Counted from the stretch's first letter, positions 1 through 11,089 are shown. The stretch: 64,000 nt of DNA from Anodontia alba (GCA_964016985.1 OZ024830.1:60372104-60436103), one strand, 5' to 3'. Translations and numbers: made by a program. The notes: generated from the letters alone by a model not told the origin.

Positions 1-40
<40 letters not shown>
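1..40. repeat. (TA)n microsatellite, cut by window edge
   Basis: Uninterrupted TA dinucleotides from the first base to position 40; the array probably continues to the left of the window. Confidence 0.95.
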
Positions 41-41
<1 letters not shown>

Positions 42-210
42 CAAGTGTACCCAGATACAAGTGAGTCTGTTTTCAGTGACAAATATAAAAAAAAAATCAA
101 TCTACGTAGCTAAATAAGGGTGGGAACATGAAAATGTACAAAAAACATCATTTGTTTTCAGCAGGTTTGTTCTAACAGTGTCTGCATGTGTAACGTGGAT
201 TTCCTTTGTT

Positions 211-456
211 ATATGGGCCGTGACAAGCGAAAAAAAAAACCTTTGAACATGCGCAAAATACGCAGATTCTGCGTCATCCTGGGCATCCAGGTCCATCCGG
301 GTCTTTACTCTCCATTCATACATTCTGTAGTAGCCAATGGTTATGTTAGCGGACGGTGAAGGCCCTGATCAGACTGCGCGGATGCGCAGGCTGATCTGGG
401 CCTTCGCTGTCCCCATAGGCCCGAAGACACGTTTTCGCATGGCACGACTCATATTT
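211..456. mobile_element. Hairpin MITE, family A, full length
   Basis: Inverted ends can be read directly: the left end has GGGCCGTGACAAGCGAAAA and the right end is the complement of a close variant (TTTTCGCATGGCACGACTC). The middle holds the family core, in which a GATCAGACTGCGC arm faces GCGCAGGCTGATCTG. There is no coding capacity, so it is non-autonomous. The same ends and core recur at about 30307-30552 and 40225-40435. Superfamily is not assigned because I could not define a target duplication. Confidence 0.8.
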
Positions 457-524
457 TATATGAAATGTAAATAGTCCTGACTGGTCAATATTGGACCGTT
501 CAGTAAGAAGCTTATTTTCAAGTG

Positions 525-712
525 CCGTACCGTATTTACTAGAAATATTAGGACACCATAATTCAAGTTACCGTACTCGTCCTATATTTTGAACAAGTCA
601 ATTTCACTACATGTTGATAAGTCTAAAAACTGGAGGATGAGTGGAAAACAGTATAGACCCTGATCAGACGCCGCGTTCTGCGGCGTCTGATCTGGGTCTA
701 CACCGTTTGCTC
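525..712. mobile_element. Hairpin MITE, family B, long version
   Basis: The 3' part (about 649-712) is a hairpin with arms AGACCCTGATCAGACGCCGC and GCGGCGTCTGATCTGGGTCT. The preceding 120 bp (GTATTTACTAGAAATATTAGGACACC and the AACAAGTCAA..GTCTAAAAACTG stretch) recurs beside the hairpin at about 30130, 38390, 43590 and 58440, so the mobile unit is longer than the hairpin. Confidence 0.7.
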
Positions 713-1199
713 AGGCCTGTCCGAAAACTAGTACTTATGGTTTAAACGGTATTGTGTCTTTGTCACGGTTATGACACATCATTCGGATCACCTCGCGGAA
801 AAATGGGTGTTAATTCATTTTTCGTCTCCATTGCATCGAAGCATCGATTCCGGTAGTCTGTCCAAGACTCGCAGTATGCAAAAAGAGCCATAAATAGATA
901 TATTTTGGAATGCAGCGGCGAACAGAGACGCTCGTGGCTAGACTGCAATATTGTGTGGGCGGAGGTGGACTTTGTCGTTCTCATATGCATTTATTAGTTG
1001 AAGGGCGAGTTTATTTCGGATCGTTCTAGACCATTGTAATCGCTTTATTCGAGGTCCACCCAGAATAAAAATTCTATACTAAACGGTAAAAAGAAACCCA
1101 TATGTTGAACAATAAATGAAAATGGTAATAAATAAATAAACTAATCAGTGTAGTCATCGGAGTTGTTAAGAAGGAGTATATTATGATATATGCAATGTA

Positions 1200-1469
1200 A
1201 TCAAAGGCTTCATATTCCTCAAAAATAGACATTTTTTATACAAGAAAGATTTATAAAACTATTAATACAATCATAAAATGTGGCATCTGACAGCCCGTAA
1301 AATTTCAGTTAGTCTCTTGTTCTTGAAGTGGATACAAAATGAAATGATTCTTTATGACATTGCCAACATTAATTCAGAGATACAATAAAAATCTATTTCA
1401 TTTGTGATCCAAAAACAAAAGACTAACTGAAATTTTACAGGCTGTTTTGAGGAATATGGAGCCTTTAAC
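1200..1469. mobile_element. Hairpin MITE, family H
   Basis: Left end AAAGGCTTCATATTCCTCAA and right end TTGAGGAATATGGAGCCTTT are inverted repeats. Inside, a second pair of inverted segments (TAAAATTTCAGTTAGTCTC and GACTAACTGAAATTTTACAG) makes it foldback-like. A longer relative is at 24189-24660. Confidence 0.7.
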
Positions 1470-2280
1470 TTTCAGCAGGTCTCCGTATAAAAATACTTTG
1501 TGAGGCGCTTTTAATGAGAACACGTAACATAAGTTTTAATGGAGAAATAAGACGAATTAAACATGTACATGTAAAATGACATTTAAAATTATCATGTGAC
1601 ACGTTCACACAAAACATTGTGATTTCACGCCTACATCAAAATTTGACATGTATTACTGCCCCCTAAAACCTTTTTTTTTTTTCATTCCACTGTGGAAGTT
1701 TATACAAAGAATGGCATGATGTTTTATTGCTTTCTGACAGATACACCAAGTAGATTCAAACTCCAATACACCAGTGCGGTCCTTTCATATTTTGATTCAG
1801 TATACCTTTTAACTTCGGCAACAAGCAAAGATTGAGATCGTCCTTCGCAAAGACATAATTTGAAAAGTTCATGACTTATCACACACATGCAGACATGCAT
1901 GCACACACGTACAAACATTGACAAGTCAGGATTGCGCATATTAGCAGACTGGTCTAGGTCTTCACCGATGAAACATACATGAACATGTATAGGTATATCA
2001 GAATGCATCTAGTTCCTCTCACCATCTTACATAATAAGCACAACAAGGTGGTTGCTAACTGCAGTCATTTTTTCCGCCCTGTAAATGTAATGGCACTATA
2101 AAATGGATTGTAAGCATTACTAGTTTAATGTTGAACATGTCACTAGAAAAATGTTTTCGATCATATATGAAACTCACACATTGAAATGTACATCGTCATA
2201 TTTTCCGGTGCGTACGCTAGTCTCATCAGAGATTTTATTGCTCTTTGGAAATTCTGCACTATTAACTAATTCTGTAAGCA
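1470..2280. other. No recognisable feature
   Basis: AT-rich sequence with a T-run near 1670. I see no gene, no clear terminal repeats and no tandem structure. Short open frames here have no protein-like composition. Confidence 0.5.
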
Positions 2281-2289
2281 GACAGTAAA

Positions 2290-2585
2290 AGCCTAGGTCA
2301 GACTGTGTGGATGCGCAGGCAGATCTAGACATTGAATCTATACATATCCTTCTAAGGGCCTTTTCGCTTGTTACACCCCAGATATATGCCAGTATGCACA
2401 CTTGTCTCGTATTGCATATGTAAATTACCCCCACTCTCGACAGTCTGGCAATCTCGGTAGTCCGCGCCTGTTCGCATAAAGTCTGTATTGAGTTAGAAAC
2501 CGTGTAGCGAAAGTCGTAGACCTTGATCGGACTGCGCTTATGCGCAGTCCGATCTGGGTCTACGCCGTTCGGTCTTGCGCAGAAG
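2290..2585. mobile_element. Hairpin MITE fragments, family A
   Basis: A near-perfect hairpin at about 2515-2566 (GTAGACC..GATCGGACTGCGC facing GCGCAGTCCGATC..GGTCTAC) and a degraded half-core near 2300-2330. This hairpin mixes an A-type core with outer arms (GTAGACC) typical of family B. Confidence 0.6.
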
Positions 2586-3268
2586 AACCTTTTTTTTGCT
2601 TCCGCATGCTTGAAAAGACCTGTAACACCTGGTTTAGAATTTATTTGACTTTAAAACAGTGTGAAATCGAAAGGATTTATATCCAAATTTTCAATCATTA
2701 TAAAGTAATAAGTTCTAAATGATCAATAAAAATGAAATAAAAGTTAGATACGACTCTGAGGACACAGTTTCTAATAGTTAATCACAAACAAAGAAACCTG
2801 TTATTTTGCCAAAGACAGGACTTTACTCGATGCAGTATTGAGGAATCATTTATCTAGCCTTTACCCCAACCCCACTTCACCCCACTCCACTCCACCCTCT
2901 GGGATCGGGGGAAACCATGGGACTGAGGCAGTTTATTTCGTTCATGCCTCTCGGCATATCATTGTAGGAGAACCAAGCACCCACAAAGGGTAAAATCTCA
3001 GTCTTTTAAGTGACAACCGGGCTTAACGTATTCAAATTTTCTTTTATCTATAGAGAAAACCTACTTAATTTTGAACCTGCAAGTATAAGCGTAGTTTAAA
3101 TCACCGGTATAATGGAGAACGGGATTTTTTTTTTTTTTTTTGAACATTTGGCAGCACATTCTTTCCTTTTCAGAATGGGCTTGTTGTGCATAAGAGTAAA
3201 CAGAAATTCACAAGAGTTGTCTCCTTAGTAAAAATGGCGATGATTCTGCCAAGTACAATGTATCTCCA
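2586..3268. other. No recognisable feature
   Basis: Low-complexity C-rich patch at about 2863-2900 (CCCCACTTCACCCCACTCC) and a T-run near 3125-3140. No supportable gene. Confidence 0.5.
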
Positions 3269-3344
3269 CCCAGTAAGCATTCTACATAAATCTATAGCGG
3301 GCCGATAACGGTCCGCTATAGATTTATAAAGAAAGCTAGCTGGG
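3269..3344. mobile_element. Short palindromic MITE, family D
   Basis: CCCAGTAAGCATTCTACATA on the left and the complementary TTATAAAGAAAGCTAGCTGGG on the right flank a CTATAGCGGGCC / GGTCCGCTATAG stem. This copy lacks part of the centre seen in the ~107-bp copies at 26443 and 39285. Confidence 0.75.
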
Positions 3345-3479
3345 CAATCTCCTACGGTGAAGGCACAGATCGGACTGGGCATCAGAATCGATGACTATAT
3401 ACTGTTATTGCTACTGACAAATGTGAAGCTCTTGTCCCGATCGTGTGAATGCGCTGGCTTTGTTTGCGTATGTATGTGT

Positions 3480-3549
3480 GAAGGGGGAAGGGGCGTGGGA
3501 GGCGGGTGGGGTGGGTGCGGGGAGGGTGGGTGGGGGGGGGGGGGGGGGC
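3480..3549 (+). repeat. G-rich, G-quadruplex-capable tract
   Basis: Repeated GGG/GGGG runs ending in about 18 consecutive G. Several groups of three or more G within 30 bases satisfy the usual quadruplex pattern. The open frame across it (poly-Gly) is not a gene. Confidence 0.7.
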
Positions 3550-3842
3550 GCAGGTAGCGCTTGAATTTTTTTACTATTTGCTGATGTCTTGAACCCCAGT
3601 TTTAAAACGCTGTTTGAATTATAAAATGCACTTTATTACCAATCATCTTGCACAGTTATGCATGTCATTGTTATTCCTGGAATTTTGAAGCTAGGCCAGT
3701 CAAGCGAAAAGAATTTGAGAATATTTGAGCCGCGCCAAGAGAAATGGGATCTTCGAGGGTTATGCCATTTTATGCGAATAGTAATCTATCCAGATGAGCC
3801 AGTGAAACTGCACAACCTGAGAAGGGCTTTTGCTTTACACTG

Positions 3843-4092
3843 ATATATGAGCGAGCGCACGACAAACACTGCAATAAGACCTGTGTAACCAGCAAAGACT
3901 CAGATCAGCCTGTACGTCCATCCAGTATGTCAAGGGCTCTCGTTTACCCCTCTTTGGATAGCACGGAGGCTGTAGAAGGAATATGTGATCTGCGAAGACT
4001 CTGATCAGACTGCGCGTATGCGCAGGCTGATCTGAGTCTTCGCTGGTCGCACAAGTCTTATTGTAGGTTTTGTCGTGCGCTGGCTCATAGCT
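3843..4092. mobile_element. Hairpin MITE, family A long variant
   Basis: Ends GAGCGAGCGCACGACAAACA and GTCGTGCGCTGGCTC are inverted. Inner landmarks AGACCTGTGTAACCAGCAAA, CCTCTTTGGATAGC and GGAGGCTGTAGAAGG occur in the same order at 28466-28697, so these are two copies of one ~240-bp element. The A-type GACTGCGC..GCGCAGGCTGATC hairpin lies near the right end. Confidence 0.8.
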
Positions 4093-4114
4093 CCAGATAA
4101 GACGCTTTTTTTTC

Positions 4115-4395
4115 AACCAAAAAAAAGATGCTGTTTTTTCTTATTTCACCACAAAAAATATGTTGTGGGTTCTCATTAGAAGCGCCTGCCCGAGTACCCA
4201 TAACATTTAACATGGAGAAATAAGAAAAATATTATGTGGATACCCGTCGTATATACCTGGATTGAGCTATGAGTATCCAATGATTCTGTAAGCGGACAGT
4301 GAAGGCCCTGATCAGACTGCGAGCGCAGAGTGATCTGGGCCTCCGCTCTCCGCATATGCCCCAGAGTCACTTTTCCCAAGGCACGGCTCATTTGA
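4115..4395. mobile_element. Family G half followed by family A copy
   Basis: At 4160-4192 the sequence GTTGTGGGTTCTCATTAGAA then GCGCC is half of a family G hairpin; its mirror half is absent. From about 4291 to 4395 there is a family A core and right end (CTTTTCCCAAGGCACGGCTC). Confidence 0.55.
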
Positions 4396-4508
4396 ACTGC
4401 ACAATCCTACATCAGGCAGGAGTGGGAATTCTGTCAAAAATATTGGGAACCTTAACTCTTTAGCAGTACTTGTACTAAAATTAACATTTCTGATATGTCG
4501 AAATATTT

Positions 4509-4585
4509 CTAGAAATTTGGCAAACAGTGAAGACCCTGATCAGACGCCGTTTTGTGCGGCGTCTGATCTGGGTCTACACTAGTTT
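4509..4585. mobile_element. Hairpin MITE, family B
   Basis: Arms GACCCTGATCAGACGCCG and CGGCGTCTGATCTGGGTC enclose a TTTTGTG loop; outer sequence GGCAAACAGTG faces TAGTTTGC. Confidence 0.7.
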
Positions 4586-4639
4586 GCTTGGACCTGTCTG
4601 TCACAATAATTAGGATAAATTCGATAGATGCGTTTATGC

Positions 4640-5115
4640 ATGAATGGTGATCAGCATACGCGCGCACGCAGACTGATCTTAGTTTATACTGGAGTATACT
4701 TAGTATACTGGAAGGGGCATTTTCACTCTGTGCGCCAAAATGATAAATGAAGTTTAATTTACATTTGGATCGCGCCATGCGAAAACGTATCTTCGGATAT
4801 ATGAGGACAGCGAAGGCCAGATCAGCCTGCGCATCGGCGCATTCTGACCAGGGCCTTCCCTGTCCACTTAACGAACCATTGGATACAACAGAAAGTATGA
4901 ATGGAGAGCAAAGGCCCGGATGATACTTTGCGCATGCGCAAGATGATCTGAATATGCGCATTTTGTGCACCCAGTAGGCACACAACGTTAAAATGACGTC
5001 GTATCAACGTCGATGCGACGTGATCACGTCGCATCGACGTTGATACGACGTCATTTTGATGTTGTGTGCCTACTGGGCATGTTCGAAGGCACTTTTTCGC
5101 TTGACGCGGCCCATA
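4640..5115. mobile_element. Family A element interrupted by a nested family E palindrome
   Basis: Two family A cores (around 4810-4860 and 4915-4960) lie in a compound element. Its right end (CGAAGGCACTTTTTCGC..ACGCGGCCCATAT) is separated from the left part by the 108-bp element at 4970-5077. The order is the normal family A order if that insert is removed. Confidence 0.65.
4970..5077. mobile_element. 108-bp near-perfect palindrome, family E
   Basis: Two 54-base arms differ at about two positions. The ends are CCCAGTAGGCACACAAC and its complement. The interior is built from GACGTCG / CGACGTC and CGATGCGACGT blocks. The centre is CGTGATCACG. Relatives are at 19072, 34693 and 60028. Confidence 0.85.
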
Positions 5116-5147
5116 TAAAAGGCAGCATTTAGTAAGTAGACACTTGC

Positions 5148-5392
5148 TTAACGTTTAGCATGCTGGATGAAGGTTTCAGCCTACGACCTTTTTATTTCGA
5201 AATAGTCACCTTATTTTCCCCCAAAACAAGCTTTACCTTTCATGAAAATTGTCTCCTCTTTAGGAGACAATTTGCATGAAAGGCAAAGTATGTTTTCTGG
5301 AAAAAAAAAAAAAAGAAAAAAAAAAAAAAAAAAAAGAAAAATGTTTCAAAATTTCGTCTGCTGAAAATTTTACCCAGCATGCAGAGCATTAA
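5148..5392. mobile_element. MITE, family F, with TTAA flanks
   Basis: TTAA at 5148-5151 and 5389-5392 bracket an element with TTTAGCATGCTGGATGAA near the left and CGTCTGCTGAAAATTTTACC near the right. The centre is an inverted pair AATTGTCTCCTCTTTAGGAG. Adenine runs of 10-20 bases occur at 5304-5338. TTAA flanks are what piggyBac-type transposases leave; that assignment is inference. Confidence 0.75.
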
Positions 5393-5499
5393 AATAGCGA
5401 CGTCAACAACATTAAAATGACATAAAATGTCCCATTAACCTTGGGATTATTTGTTAGCAAAAACTATTTCCTATCTAAAAGCGGATGCGTTACAGTGTT

Positions 5500-5627
5500 A
5501 CTCGGCGAGGCGGTTCTAACGAGTACCATAATCTATGTTTTGAACAGAAATATGAAAAATATCAGAATTTTTCGTTTTTTTGGTTGTAAAATTTTCAATA
5601 TATTTGAATAGGCATGTTTTCGTAATA
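5500..5627. mobile_element. Right half of a family C MITE
   Basis: CGGCGAGGCGGTTCTAACGA, then CTATGTTTTGAACAGAAATATG, then GGCATGTTTTCGTAAT, matches the right half of the ~280-bp elements at 6659 and 32429. The left half is absent and family F sequence begins immediately after. Confidence 0.65.
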
Positions 5628-5637
5628 AATAGACAGG

Positions 5638-5812
5638 TTAACACATATCATGCTGGATAAAAATGTCTGTAGACGACATTTTGAAATGTTTTATTATTTT
5701 TTTATTTTTTTTTTTCTCAGAAAATAGGCTTTGAGTTAAAGTCTATTTTCTGGGAAAAATAAGAAACATATCATCAATTTGTCGTCTGTTGAATTTACTC
5801 GGAGAGTGTTAA
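5638..5812. mobile_element. MITE, family F, with TTAA flanks
   Basis: TTAA at 5638-5641 and 5809-5812. The interior has CATGCTGGATAAAAATGTC on the left and TTTGTCGTCTGTTGAATTTA on the right, with AAAATAGGCTTTGA / TCTATTTTCTGGG inverted in the middle. Confidence 0.75.
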
Positions 5813-6211
5813 AAATTAAACTAAAAATCTAAACGGTTGCCTTCGGAAAAAAAAAGAACACACAAAAGAATGAAAATTGGAGGCTCGGTTTTATTAAGTC
5901 TCTTCATATGCAGAAATATAGTTTACGAGCTGCGAATGCTCCCCCCCCCGCCCCTCCCCCCCCCCCCCCCAACACACACACCCCCAGCATTGGCCCTCGA
6001 TTTTCAAAGTAACCAGAATAGACTCAGTGATCCAAAAAGAAATAAAGATATAAATTGCGCTATTGTGAAGTACGAGGAGACATGTTACGGCCGCCACACG
6101 ATACTTTACTCTAGCTATAGTGAAGTAAAGTAAAATATCTTAATGGCTGCCTAAAAGCATGAAGAAACTTTGCATCTTAGCTATCCGGGGAATACGTCCC
6201 GTTAAAATTCT

Positions 6212-6456
6212 GGGCCCAGTTGTTCAAAGCTAACGACATCGTTAGTTAACGATTCGTTAAAATTTACATTGAGTGATATGCAAATATTCTAAAATTTTTT
6301 GCTGAAAAAATGTGAGTGGTTTTTGCAGTGCAAAAGCTACTCACATTTTTTTTCAGTAAAATAATCAGAATATTGTGTATTGAATCCGCTAAAACAATTA
6401 ACGAAATGACCCTTAACGGGCTCGTTAAGCTAACGACGCTTTGAACAACTGGGCCC
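6212..6456. mobile_element. 245-bp MITE with GGGCCCAGTTGTTCAAAGC ends
   Basis: Left end GGGCCCAGTTGTTCAAAGCT and right end (complement) AGGGCCCAGTTGTTCAAAGC match over about 25 bases, followed by TAACGA-type repeats on both sides. The interior has a second hairpin (AATGTGAGTGG..CCACTCACATT-like). No coding capacity. This is the only copy in the window. Confidence 0.8.
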
Positions 6457-6658
6457 TGACCGCACAAGTCCGAAGGTACGTTTTTTGTTGTTGTTTTTTT
6501 TTTTGACGTTGTGGCTCATATCAATAATGACAATTGTTAACCCATTGTAGACTTGATACTCTCCCCAACACTATATATTGGAAGAGTCGAATTTTCATTT
6601 CAGGTATGTCAGGCTATGTGATTTAGGTAATTCTAAAGAAAAAAAAATGGTTGAACCA

Positions 6659-6936
6659 CATCACGAAAACATGCCTATTCAAACATACTGAAAATTTTAT
6701 CACCAAAATATGAAATTTTTCAGATAAAAAAATCAAATATTTTTCATGTTTCTGCTCAAAACATAGATTGTGGGTACTCGTTAGAACCGCTTCGACGAGG
6801 CGGTTCTTACGAGTACTCACAATCTGTGTTTTGATCAGAAATAAGAAAAATAATGTATACCCCTGTAAACCCCAGTTTTACGTTATAAAAATGGGGTTTA
6901 AGGGGGTCAAAATTATATAGGCATGTTTACGTGATG
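6659..6936. mobile_element. Hairpin MITE, family C, full length
   Basis: Starts CATCACGAAAACATGCCTAT and ends ATAGGCATGTTTACGTGATG. The central hairpin is GGTACTCGTTAGAACCGC facing GCGGTTCTTACGAGTACTC. The right half carries ACCCCTGTAAACCCCAGTTT, which recurs in every full copy. Confidence 0.85.
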
Positions 6937-6940
6937 ACTT

Positions 6941-7004
6941 TTAAACAGTGGAGACCCTGATCAGACGCCGCGTTCTGCGGCATCTGGGTATGCACTGTTT
7001 GCCA
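6941..7004. mobile_element. Hairpin MITE, family B, partly deleted arm
   Basis: Left arm GAGACCCTGATCAGACGCC; the right arm is shortened to GCGGCATCTGGGTATGCAC, so the hairpin is imperfect. Confidence 0.65.
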
Positions 7005-7833
7005 ACTGCCCTTTTCGGGGTCTATAGACCGTGTGGAAAATGTTGCAGTTTCAACCACAACTGCTGTACGGGTAAATCAAAGCGCTGAGAGTATTGATGG
7101 GTCGGGTGGGCGATAACAACCGCCATAGGGAATATTTTCGCAGTTGTGTTTTCTAAATAGGTGACTTTACAGCAAAACCTACCGATTAGTCTGCGCGTGT
7201 ATAGTCTGATTAGTGTCATCACATTTTACCAGTTGATTCGTAACTGCACGATTTTTTTCCACACGAACAATAAAAAGGTCTGATCGGCTGCGTGGATACA
7301 CTGTCTACGTTGTTCGCATACCGGTATGCTCATCAAATTATAGATATGTTTGATATAGAAAAAATCTTACAAGCTGAGAAGTTTGTTGAAAAATTATCAA
7401 AATCAGTTGAGAAATAAGTAAGTTATTGGGCTTTGTATATCTTGAAAATGGTGTTATGGAAGCCGCCATGTTTGTGAGTAAATGACGTCATAACCAGCTA
7501 ATTAAATTCAAACTCTTAGTAAATTACACGTGTAACAATATTTTATTGATACATACATGTAAATATGCTCCTTTACAAGACACGCTGCGAAGTTGTTCAT
7601 ATCAACAGCGTATTCCTGTCAGAAGGAAGTTTTTATTTGCCCCTTTAAATTCAAAATATCTAATTAAATTATTCAAAATGGGGCACCCATGCTCACTGTA
7701 ATAAATTCTTTAAAGGTCTATATATTTCTTATTTTTTCACCGATTTTGATCAAATTTGTTCCAAAACATTTGTTTTTGAGGGTTGAACATTTTCAGGCAT
7801 AAAATGAATTTAGTGAGCCTTTCCGCTTAAGAC
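7005..7833. other. No recognisable feature
   Basis: AT-rich, non-tandem sequence. The stretch TGGAAGCCGCCATGTTTGTG..ATGACGTCAT near 7460-7490 resembles a dispersed repeat, but no boundaries are visible. No gene supported. Confidence 0.45.
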
Positions 7834-8129
7834 ATATCACTACGAAAACACGCCTATTCAAATATATTGAACATTTTACAACCAAAAAAAGGAAAATTTT
7901 TATATAAAAAATTCTAATATTTTTCATATTCCTGCTCAAAACATAGATTGTGAGTACTCGTTAGAACCGCCTCTAACGTGTTGCCTCGGAGAGGCGGTTC
8001 TAACGAATAACCACTGTCTATGTTTTTAAGCAAAATAAGAAAAATAATGTTTACCCCTGTAAACCCCAGTTTTACTATATAAAAGTGGGGTTTACGGGGT
8101 CAAAATTATATAGGTGTGTTTTCGTGATG
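7834..8129. mobile_element. Hairpin MITE, family C, full length
   Basis: ATCACTACGAAAACACGCCT at the left and AGGTGTGTTTTCGTGATG at the right. The central hairpin TCGTTAGAACCGCCTC / GAGGCGGTTCTAACGA carries an extra TAACGTGTTGCCTC in the loop relative to other copies. Confidence 0.85.
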
Positions 8130-8440
8130 TTTTGCGCAACATGACTGAATATTATTCTTTCTTTTGGTTGCAATCGCACTGAGTCACATATATTTTCATT
8201 AGTGTTGTAAAATCTTTTCACTTAGATATATACCGTCACACAGAGGTAATAAACAAAACTGCCAATATATATTTTCTTACATAATTCCTATTTCTTATTG
8301 ACCGTTCTACTTTCATTCTAAAGTTCAGATTTTAATGCCTAAATTTCTATGTTGATATCAATGGCGAAGTTTAATTGGAACGATTATTCTTTAGTCACGA
8401 AGTCACGACAATTGTTGGAAACGCGGAACTTTTAATGCTG

Positions 8441-9122
8441 TTAGCAAGTTAGAAAATAACCCGACTATTACAGGCTTTGTATGTTTTCAAAACTACCCGG
8501 GCACATTTAAGACGTTGTGTCTTTTGCTTCTCAGTGAGCAAATGAGATACCCACCTAGCGCAAACCTTTCTCAGGTCCAAACGCTTTTTCAGAATTGTTT
8601 GCACACTGCCTTCTGATATGCCAGTACAACTAGCTATATCTTTGACAGACAACCGCGCATCCTATTCGACCACAATCTTTACAGAAGCGATGTTAGCCTT
8701 GGTAACAGAGGTTTTAGGCCTTCCAGGACGGGTATCGTTTTCAACAGAAAATTTCCCAGCTTTAAAAGCTTTAACCCACCTAAAAACTGTGCGCATTGAA
8801 ATAGTCTGAGGTCCATATATTCCACACAATTCATTAAATATCTGCTTTGGATCTATATTAAGCCTAATGCGGCATTTAATATAGCTACGAATTTTAGTCT
8901 TCTGGTCCATGTTCCAATGTAACAAGTAAATTGGTCAGTGTATATGACTGCATCTATTTCAATTTGAAATAACTCGGTCAGTTGGAAAGCAGTTTGAACG
9001 AAATAAAAGGGAAACGTTAGCTATTCAACACACCATTCAAGTACAGTGAAGCATTTTAAAATATACCTGGGATAAAACTTAGGAAGCCTCTTAGTGTCAG
9101 AACTTTTTGCATGACCCTCGTA
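8441..9122 (-). pseudogene. Mariner transposase fragment (N-terminal part and 5' end)
   Basis: Reading the minus strand from 8925, the frame starts MLHWNMDQKT and continues through the mariner helix-turn-helix region (FRWVKAFKAG, RPGRPKTS, then SVKDIASCTGISEGSVQ and LDLRKVCARW). It is broken by an in-frame TAG after IVVE, where the sister copy has Gln, and ends at about 8449. The catalytic DDE half and the other terminal repeat are missing. The 5' terminal repeat is present at 9090-9122 (ACTTTTTGCATGACCCTCGTA). It is close to the copy at 54893-57412 and is an inactive fragment. Confidence 0.9.
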
Positions 9123-9300
9123 TTATTGCCTTTGTAAACAGCAAAGGTTCTGCGCAGTCTCCCCGGAACCAATGCTGTTCGCTCACGTTAGCGGGAGGCC
9201 AAGTGTAAACTTCAGCCAAAGAACTAGACATTTGGCCTTGCTAAGGGGCCGGGCACTATAAGGTTGATTCGACGGAAATTAAAACTGAAGAGCCCTTTTC
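9123..9300. repeat. Dispersed repeat shared with 45085-45295
   Basis: AACAGCAAAGGTTCTGCGCA, TAAACTTCAGCCAAAGA, TGGCCTTG..AAGGGGCCGGGCA and GATTCGACGGAAA occur in the same order in both places. This copy has lost one arm of the family A-like hairpin that the other copy retains. Confidence 0.7.
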
Positions 9301-10025
9301 TCATGTGGCGGTTCATAGATTCTTTGAAAAATAAGAAAATATCCCCGTTGAATAAGCTCCTTGCTAAATGCAGTTTTCGCACATCTACAGAAAAATGAAA
9401 TGCACTCGAATTTTGTAATTGAATTACTTTCAACCCTTATACCGGTCTAGTATACCTATTGACCTGAAATTATTTCAAACGCTGTCGGTTTCAAGTCTTT
9501 TTAAAATGATTGCTTGTCATGCAATTGTGTAAACATGACCCATGTTATGTTGACAAAACTGATTATAGAAGCTTACACACAGTAGGCTTATGTTTAACAC
9601 TTTATAAGTACCGTTATTTAAAAAAAAGTCAAGCATATTTGCAGTACTACATTTTCATTCGCCTTTTACCGCTAAACATTCTTTTCTCGTTTTTATCTTT
9701 TTGTTGATCGCACGTTTCTACAACTTATTTTACCTTCTACACCAGTGTTACAACCTCAAATGAAATAACACCCTTAAATGAAAGAATCCTCTCATTTAAA
9801 GTTGGGTTGCAAGCAAACGTAACATAAGATGAAAGAATCTTTTATTTGATGACAAAATTGAGAATAATTTGAGAAAACTGCAGTCATAATACCAAACGAA
9901 ATAACACCACCCTAATCCGTAAGACTCAGTTGCATATCAATGGTTGTTTGATTGACGGAATTCTGACATGATGCCCGTCGGTTACAAACAGCTTACCAAA
10001 TTTATTTCATTTAATGTTGAAGCAT
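9301..10025. other. No recognisable feature
   Basis: AT-rich unique sequence. AAATGAAATAACACC and AAACGAAATAACACC recur about 160 bases apart (9760 and 9895), hinting at a decayed element. No gene supported. Confidence 0.4.
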
Positions 10026-10029
10026 GCAT

Positions 10030-10112
10030 GCAAAACAGAGAAGGCCCAGGTTAGCCTGTGCATTCGTGGTCTCTGACCTGGAAATGCGCAGGCTGATCTG
10101 GGCTTTCATTAC
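10030..10112. mobile_element. Hairpin MITE, family A core
   Basis: GAAGGCCCAGGTTAGCCTGTGCATT faces AATGCGCAGGCTGATCTGGGCTTTC. Confidence 0.65.
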
Positions 10113-10224
10113 CGACTCTGGGGTAACTGAAATCTCTACTCATGAAAAGGGGAGGTTCTGATCAAATGGCGGGCATGATAAGCTTCGTTTTCTTACTTGC
10201 CTTATTTTAGGGACCTCTTTGCTT

Positions 10225-10640
10225 ACCAACGAGACACAGCTGGTCATTGAGTGTGTCCTTGATACCGATTTTTGGGTCGATTGTTTACAATCGAGCCTTA
10301 GTATACGTATTCTAAAATTTCCTTAAGGTAGTTGTCCAAGTGATTATCATTGACCAATGTAATCAATCCGCGCGTTTGACCAAATCCAGATAGCCGCGCT
10401 ATTCTTGTCGCTGTGGTGTCAGAGTGTTGACAGAGGGTTATCTGTAAATCCTGAGACATTGGCAAACAGTGCAGACCCAAGACGCCACAGAACGCGGCGT
10501 CTTATCAGGGTCTGCACTGTTTGCTTAAATTACAGGAAAGTTAAGGGTTGAAGGAAACAGTCTCAAGTCCCCCGTTCAGGACCATTCTCCCAGCCTACAT
10601 TCAGGCAGAGACAATCGAGCCACCAGTGCTGTCAGACTGA
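10225..10640. repeat. ~400-bp dispersed repeat with embedded family B hairpin (copy 1)
   Basis: Colinear with 25831-26210. Shared landmarks are TCGATTGTTTACAATCGA, AAAATTTCCTTAA, GTGATTATCATTGACCAA, CGCGCGTTTG, CTATTCTTGTCGCTGTG, a family B hairpin starting CATTGGCAAACAGT, and AGGACCATT then CCCAGCCTACATTCAG. The hairpin is at the same place in both copies. Confidence 0.8.
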
Positions 10641-10747
10641 GTGTCACTGCTTTGGTTTACTTACAAACAAGACACAGCTGGCCATAAGATGTGTCCTTGA
10701 TATCGATTTTAACCTTAGTATTCGGACACATTATCTCCTCACATATA

Positions 10748-11080
10748 CAGTCGACTCTCGTTATCTCGAATTCCAAGGGACTCACTGAAACACTTCGAGA
10801 TATCCGTACTTCGACATATCAGAGTTGAGAGATTGAGGAAAACAATAAATTGAACAACCACATTTAACAAATGAATATGTAATTTGACTCCTGAAGTTAG
10901 AAATATATATAAAATAATGTGGAAAAGAGGAGAAATTGCTCCTTAGGAGCAATTTCTCCTCTTTTCCACATTATTTTGTTACCTGTTGTCATAGTTTCAT
11001 GTTAAAACAGGGACCAGATTTTCACTTCGAGATAAGCGGTAATTCGAAATAAGCGAGTTCGAGATAACGAGGTTCGACTG
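10748..11080. mobile_element. Pogo-like MITE (family P) with TA target duplication
   Basis: Ends CAGTCGACTCTCGTTATCTC and GAGATAACGAGGTTCGACTG are inverted, with TA immediately outside each end. An internal hairpin GTGGAAAAGAGGAGAAATTG / CAATTTCTCCTCTTTTCCAC is perfect. A relative is at 45650-45983. Ends starting CAG and a TA target are typical of pogo/Tigger elements; the assignment is inferred. Confidence 0.85.
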
Positions 11081-11089
11081 TACTTAAAT

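Noticed and set aside
338..712. GATCAG hairpins as intrinsic terminators or microRNA genes
   Set aside because: The same stems recur dozens of times with mobile-element flanks; the repeat explanation is simpler, though small-RNA production is not excluded.
4509..5034. 158- and 70-codon minus-strand frames
   Set aside because: They run through family A, B and E hairpins and mirror-image arms; no protein-like conservation pattern.
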